Made by a program: the position numbers and the translations under genes
Assembly: GCA_036419695.1 (NCBI GenBank)
Contig: CP143946.1
Coordinates: forward strand, 3,342,001-3,406,000
Reading direction: 5' to 3'
Length of the DNA stretch: 64,000 nt
From: [Clostridium] symbiosum
GTDB lineage: Bacteria > Bacillota > Clostridia > Lachnospirales > Lachnospiraceae
Part shown: one piece after another, positions 60,736 through 64,000 of the stretch
How the letters are laid out: each line of letters opens with the position of its first letter
Numbering within the stretch: the first letter of the stretch is position 1
The notes under the pieces: generated by a model
What the model was told of the DNA's origin: nothing
Database searches by the model: none
What the model saw: only the letters and a program-made list of their open reading frames with translations

Positions 60736-60796
60736 GAGGCTTTACTACAACTGAATAAGCACCGTAATACATAACTGATTTTTATCTGGCATAGAA

Positions 60797-60840
60797 AGAA
60801 GCGCCGTGACAATGTGATTTGTCGCGGCGCTTCTTTTTTA
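60797..60840 (+). terminator. Terminator of 3D-domain gene 1
   Basis: AGAAGCGCCG.GACA / TGTC.CGGCGCTTCT stem followed by TTTTTTA: a textbook intrinsic terminator, 62 bp after the stop codon. Confidence 0.9.
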
Positions 60841-60854
60841 ATATCATAGACTTC

Positions 60855-60975
60855 TTTTAATATCATAGAAAAGTTCTCCTATGATATTAAAAATCCTCCG
60901 GACAGAGTGCATACCCTCGCGAAGATGTCATAATCCACTATGCGTCCGCTCTATGCGCCAGCGGACGGACAGCTT
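60855..60975 (+). repeat. Post-terminator structured element, copy T-D
   Basis: After the terminator: palindrome 60855-60893 (TTTTAATATCATAGA / TCCTATGATATTAAAA), then ATCCTCCGGACAGAGTGCAT, then AAGATGTCATAAT and the hairpin GTCCGCT / AGCGGAC. A partial extra copy of the palindrome arm lies at 60838-60850. Confidence 0.6.
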
Positions 60976-60980
60976 CTCTC

Positions 60981-61030
60981 TTGACAACACTGTGCAAAAG
61001 GCGTAAAATAACAATTGTTACATAACAATT
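60981..61030 (+). promoter_or_regulatory. Promoter and operator of the TetR gene
   Basis: TTGACA (60981-60986) and TAAAAT (61004-61009), 17-bp spacing, followed by the dyad AATTGTT-ACAT-AACAATT (61013-61030) over the transcription start, suggesting autoregulation. Confidence 0.8.
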
Positions 61031-61051
61031 ATTATTTAAAGGAGCCATTTT

Positions 61052-61603
61052 ATGCCGCCCAAAGTGAAAGCAGATCGTGATTCTATTTTAAACGCCGCAT
61101 TGAAAGTTGCAAAGGACGAAGGACTTTCAGCCATCACCGCCCAAAGCGTGTCATCCGTATTAGGTATGTCCGTTGCCCCATTGTTTCGGGAATTTCGGAC
61201 CGTTGAGGAGCTGCGGACGGCGGCAGTAGAAAAAATCAGTTTCTTCCATTCCCAATACCTGAAAGAATATCCTCCTGAGGAATCGTCGTTTTTAACGTAT
61301 GGGCTCGCCTACATCCACTTCGCCCGGGAATACCCGCACCTGTTTGAAACCGTGATGCAGCCCCGCCGCTCCGGCCTGAAGGAACAGAAATCCGTTCTGC
61401 CTGATTTTGTAGTGAATTGTTTAGCCGATGAGTGCAATCTTAATTTTGAAGAAGCGAAGGAGCTGCTGTTTCATATCTGGATTTACGCTCACGGTCTTGC
61501 CTGCCTCGCTTATAACGGCAGCCTTGCCCTTACAAAAGAGGAAGAGAAGGAGCTGCTTGTCACCGCATTTCACTCGTTTTTGAAACATCAAAAAAAAGAA
61601 TAG
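61052..61603 (+). CDS. TetR-family transcriptional regulator
   Basis: 183 residues. The N-terminal HTH (about 8-55, RDSILNAALKVAKDEGLSAI, TAQSVSSVLGMSVAPLFREF) is followed by an all-helical ligand domain. The variant recognition helix SVAPLFREF is typical of a clostridial TetR subgroup. It is 14 bp upstream of the isochorismatase-like gene and shares its transcript. It probably represses the pair through the dyad at 61013-61030; the inducer is unknown. Confidence 0.88.
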   Translation: MPPKVKADRDSILNAALKVAKDEGLSAITAQSVSSVLGMSVAPLFREFRTVEELRTAAVEKISFFHSQYLKEYPPEESSFLTYGLAYIHFAREYPHLFETVMQPRRSGLKEQKSVLPDFVVNCLADECNLNFEEAKELLFHIWIYAHGLACLAYNGSLALTKEEEKELLVTAFHSFLKHQKKE

Positions 61604-61617
61604 CGAAAGGAGCCTCC

Positions 61618-62298
61618 GTGAAAAAAAATACATATGCTCTGATCCAGGTATGCACAATCGGGCTGTTTACAGCACTGTGCCTTCTGGCTTCCCCGGTTAT
61701 TTCCAATACGCTTTTAATACTTTTACTAATCAGAGTGATTATCTTTCTGCGGCCTGCAAAGGGTGCAGCCATACAGAGTTTTCAAAATTCCGGGCAGGCC
61801 TTAATTGTGATTGACATGCAGGAAGCCATGTGCGGCCGGAGTGGAATTTATCCTGAAAAAGAGGAATTTGTGGAAAAGGTCAATCAAATCATACTGGATG
61901 CCCGGAGGCAAAATCAGAAAATCGTGTACGTCTGCCAGGAATTTCACCGTCTCGATTCTGCTTTCTGTTTTCTCGCATTCGGCGGGCGCCTTCTGCAGGG
62001 CACAACGGGCGCTTCTCTCTGTCCGGATTTAGAGATTGCAGATGATGCTGTCTTTGTAAAGCATGAACAGGATGCCTTTACCTCCCGCAGATTTGCCGGC
62101 TACCTGAACGACAACCGGATTAATGCGGTCACCGTTGTCGGGCTGGATGCTTCTGCCTGTGTTTACAAAACGTCGTTGGGGGCGGTCAACCGCGGCTTCC
62201 ATGTTACTGTGATTCAGGACGGCATTATCGGGAAAAATACCGCTGCTACGAAACGTGCCTTGCAAAAGCTGGCAAAGGCAGGAGTTTCCATTCGTTAA
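61618..62298 (+). CDS. Membrane-anchored isochorismatase-like cysteine hydrolase
   Basis: 226 residues, GTG start with AAAGGAG upstream. Two N-terminal hydrophobic segments (about 7-25 and 28-45) anchor a cytoplasmic isochorismatase-like domain. The catalytic triad is Asp66 (VIDMQEAM), Lys148 (VKHEQDAF) and Cys181 (GLDASACVYKTS). The family includes nicotinamidase and N-carbamoyl amidases; membrane anchoring is unusual. Follows the TetR gene by 14 bp. Confidence 0.8.
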   Translation: MKKNTYALIQVCTIGLFTALCLLASPVISNTLLILLLIRVIIFLRPAKGAAIQSFQNSGQALIVIDMQEAMCGRSGIYPEKEEFVEKVNQIILDARRQNQKIVYVCQEFHRLDSAFCFLAFGGRLLQGTTGASLCPDLEIADDAVFVKHEQDAFTSRRFAGYLNDNRINAVTVVGLDASACVYKTSLGAVNRGFHVTVIQDGIIGKNTAATKRALQKLAKAGVSIR

Positions 62299-62352
62299 TC
62301 TGTAAAAATCTGCCGCTCTACGGATACTTCTCCGTTCCGGCTCCTTCCTAAT

Positions 62353-62413
62353 TTGTCGATAAAAAAAGCGTCCCGCGGCATTGTTGCCGTGCGAACGCTT
62401 TTTTTATCGACAA
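62353..62413. terminator. Terminator after the isochorismatase-like gene
   Basis: TTGTCGAT + AAAAAAAGCG / CGCTTTTTTT + ATCGACAA arms, unusually long for an intrinsic terminator, with T-runs on both strands. Confidence 0.9.
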
Positions 62414-62505
62414 TATGGGGTTTGAAAACAACCTTTTCTCAATATTCCGACACACTGGTTCCTGCCGAAAAAACAGTCCGGGAATTCGGGGGATTGGCAC
62501 GCGGC

Positions 62506-62533
62506 TTGACAAATTCTGGAAAACGTGTATAAT
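62506..62533 (+). promoter_or_regulatory. Promoter of 3D-domain gene 2
   Basis: TTGACA and TATAAT, 16-bp spacing, about 95 bases upstream of the start codon. Confidence 0.85.
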
Positions 62534-62539
62534 ACAATA

Positions 62540-62607
62540 CTGTTACCTAATTATTACATTTCTGTTAAATCATGTTACGAATTTTAATTTATGTAATCGG
62601 GTAACAG
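62540..62607 (+). promoter_or_regulatory. Stem-loop leader of 3D-domain gene 2
   Basis: CTGTTACC (62540-62547) pairs with GGTAACAG (62600-62607) and ATTACAT (62553-62559) with ATGTAAT (62591-62597), forming an extended stem that ends right at the AAAGGAG ribosome site. Could control translation or RNA stability. Confidence 0.5.
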
Positions 62608-62626
62608 AAAGGAGCGTTTATCTGTT

Positions 62627-63343
62627 ATGAAAAAAACGTTTATTCTCAAGTCAATTATACTGATGATAAGTCTCACCATCCTTTATACAACCCCTGCCTT
62701 TGCCTCCTCAGGCACCATTGTCGGAAGCGTTGATGTTTTTAACGGAACACAGATTGCCGGCTGGGCTTACGAGGCCGCCTCACCGCTCTCCTCACCGGAT
62801 ATCGTGCTGAAGGTCACGAATGCCCTGACGGGCGAGACGGTAAGTGAGATACCGGCAAAACCGGACTCTACCAGAAACGACCTCGTTTCACGCGTTGGTC
62901 AGGACAGCACCCCGGCTTTTACCGCCTCCGTGGACATGAGCGGACTGGCTGACGGAACCTACTCCGCAGCCGCCTATAAAGACGGCCAGAAATTCACCGA
63001 CTCCGTCTATTATACAAAAGGACAGGGCGCCACAACGGCCGATGGAAAATCCGCACACCTTCTGGGTTCGTTCCGCCTGACAGCTTACTGTCCCTGCCGT
63101 ATCTGTTCCGAGGGCTGGGGACGCCACACCAGTTCCGGAGCAATCGCCGTATCCAACCACACGGTGGCCGTGGATCCGAGAGTCGTGCCGATTGGCAGCA
63201 AGCTTTTAATCAACGGAACCGTCTACACCGCAGAGGATGTGGGGGGAGGCGTCAAGGGAAAACATGTGGATATTTTCTTTGATTCCCACGCGCAGACCAA
63301 GCAGTTCGGGTCTCAGATGGCGGAAGTTTACATCCTGGATTAA
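62627..63343 (+). CDS. Secreted 3D-domain protein, paralogue 2
   Basis: 238 residues. Signal peptide (1-26, ending TPAFA), an N-terminal domain of about 100 residues (SGTIVGSVDVFNGTQIAGWA) equivalent to that of the protein at 59947, and a 3D domain with TAYCPCRICSEG and AEDVGGGVKGKHVDIFFDSH, the Asp residues matching those of paralogue 1. Likely peptidoglycan-active. The order within the N-terminal domain (GSxxxxxGtxIaGWAxD) is shared. Confidence 0.85.
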   Translation: MKKTFILKSIILMISLTILYTTPAFASSGTIVGSVDVFNGTQIAGWAYEAASPLSSPDIVLKVTNALTGETVSEIPAKPDSTRNDLVSRVGQDSTPAFTASVDMSGLADGTYSAAAYKDGQKFTDSVYYTKGQGATTADGKSAHLLGSFRLTAYCPCRICSEGWGRHTSSGAIAVSNHTVAVDPRVVPIGSKLLINGTVYTAEDVGGGVKGKHVDIFFDSHAQTKQFGSQMAEVYILD

Positions 63344-63355
63344 TTTTCATTGAAC

Positions 63356-63424
63356 GAAGAAAGGAGACATTCGAAATTCCGATGTAACGATACACCGGGA
63401 CTTCGGATGCCTCCTTTCTTTTAC
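63356..63424. terminator. Terminator between 3D-domain gene 2 and the amidase gene
   Basis: GAAGAAAGGAG / CTCCTTTCTTTT arms with inner CATTCGAA / TTCGGATG pairs; serves the convergent genes on both sides. Confidence 0.8.
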
Positions 63425-63505
63425 TGTCTGTACGGATTTCCTCCACGTTTTTCGCCGTGGCCGCCGTCCGCTGCCGTCATCTCTCACTCTGTCCGGCTCA
63501 ATTTT

Positions 63506-64000
63506 TTATTCTACGTACCATATCACCTGTGCACCGTTATCGAGTGTGTGCCAGCATGCCCCCTCCAGAGGCCCACCGGCCGTATTGTCAAGGAAATACC
63601 AGTCTCCCGGGTCATTCGGCCCGATTACGCTGCTTCCATTCCATCTCTGCCAGTTAATCAGCATATACCCGTCTTTTCCGAACAGATACCAGTGATGGTT
63701 GATCAGCAGCCATTTATTGACCGCGTAAGTTCCATCCGCCTCCACGTAGCGGTACTGTCCGGCCGTATTTTTTTCCCATCCGGGCGTGAGTTCATTATCC
63801 GTGAGCGCCGCCTTGAAATCGTCCCATGTGTGGTCCGTATGGTTGTAGACAAAGGGGTTGGGGCAGATTTTTCCTGTGACGTCATAGTGGCGCACCACCC
63901 GGTCGGGCGTGATATTATATTTCTTCATCAGCTGTCTTGTCAGGGCAATGGCCGACCGCACGGTGGCATCCTCAAAATACCAGTCGCGGCTGGTGGCGGC
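63506..64000 (-). CDS. N-acetylmuramoyl-L-alanine amidase, C-terminal part (5' end outside window)
   Basis: The frame is open to the window edge, so only the last 164 residues are seen. The first ~50 (DWYFEDATVRSAIALTRQLM and RHYDVTGKICPNPF) are the end of an Amidase_2 domain with the zinc-ligand motif DVTGKxCP. They are followed by cell-wall-binding repeats rich in Trp/Tyr/Gly (GWEKNTAGQYRYVEADGTYA, HHWYLFGKDGYMLINWQRWN, GDWYFLDNTAGGPLEGACWH) typical of choline-binding-like modules. Cleaves the amide bond of peptidoglycan; phage endolysin-type or autolysin. Confidence 0.9.
   Translation of the reverse strand, partial: AATSRDWYFEDATVRSAIALTRQLMKKYNITPDRVVRHYDVTGKICPNPFVYNHTDHTWDDFKAALTDNELTPGWEKNTAGQYRYVEADGTYAVNKWLLINHHWYLFGKDGYMLINWQRWNGSSVIGPNDPGDWYFLDNTAGGPLEGACWHTLDNGAQVIWYVE

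Overview
The window looks like chromosomal DNA of a low- to mid-GC anaerobic firmicute, most likely a Lachnospiraceae / Clostridium cluster XIVa species (Clostridium symbiosum, Enterocloster or Lacrimispora type). The evidence is the clostridial AddAB pair, the HrcA/CIRCE-controlled heat-shock operon, a sigma-54 gene, clostridial 3D-domain secreted proteins, and a 4-hydroxybutyrate dehydrogenase of exactly the Clostridium kluyveri length. The species cannot be fixed from this sequence. I see no rRNA, tRNA, CRISPR array, phage or intact insertion sequence.

Layout. 0-6.1 kb (minus): partial uracil permease gene with a structured leader, a lipoprotein, and a glutaminase / AGCS symporter pair. 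6.6-9.8 kb (plus): a CocE-type hydrolase with an OFA-type MFS transporter. 9.8-19.9 kb (minus): a catabolic operon reading, from its 5' end, a broken VOC gene, an M24 peptidase-fold protein, Fe-alcohol dehydrogenase, E1 alpha, E1 beta, E2 and E3 of a TPP/lipoate dehydrogenase complex, an SGNH hydrolase, lipoate ligase, then a LysR regulator. 20.6-23.4 kb: an MBL hydrolase with an XRE-cupin regulator, and a divergent LysR gene. 23.5-38.8 kb (minus): addBA, rpoN, a DUF1292 protein, a membrane protein, cobO, a UvrD-like helicase and gltX. 39-46.7 kb (minus): mgtE with a possible Mg-sensing leader peptide, and a four-gene ABC exporter operon containing a zinc-ribbon membrane protein. 46.9-53.7 kb (minus): rpsO-pnp, a lipoprotein and an L,D-transpeptidase. 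54.6-59.6 kb (minus): hrcA-grpE-dnaK-dnaJ. 59.9-64 kb: two 3D-domain cell-wall proteins, a TetR / isochorismatase-like pair, and a partial amidase.

The most unusual content is between the genes. I see three kinds of structured intergenic element. (i) A long fold-back family (E: 22.2, 34.8, 40.9 and 41.5 kb, plus a truncated end at 6.24 kb) has a core stem that changes sequence in every copy but keeps its pairing and one A.A mismatch. (ii) A 237-bp fold-back is present twice, 466 bp apart, with one difference; it has 23-bp perfect arms and twin ATCAG-loop hairpins. (iii) A family (T) lies directly after transcription terminators in the sense direction: an AT-rich palindrome, a TCCG...TGCRCA block, then variable nested hairpins. 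These may be undescribed structured RNAs or non-autonomous mobile elements.

How genes work together. Glutaminase and symporter form a glutamine uptake and deamidation unit. The dehydrogenase complex is served by its own lipoate ligase and probably cleaves acetoin or a 2-oxo acid. AddA and AddB form one recombination nuclease. RpsO and Pnp share a transcript. The heat-shock operon is under CIRCE. The 3D-domain proteins, L,D-transpeptidase and amidase all act on the cell wall.
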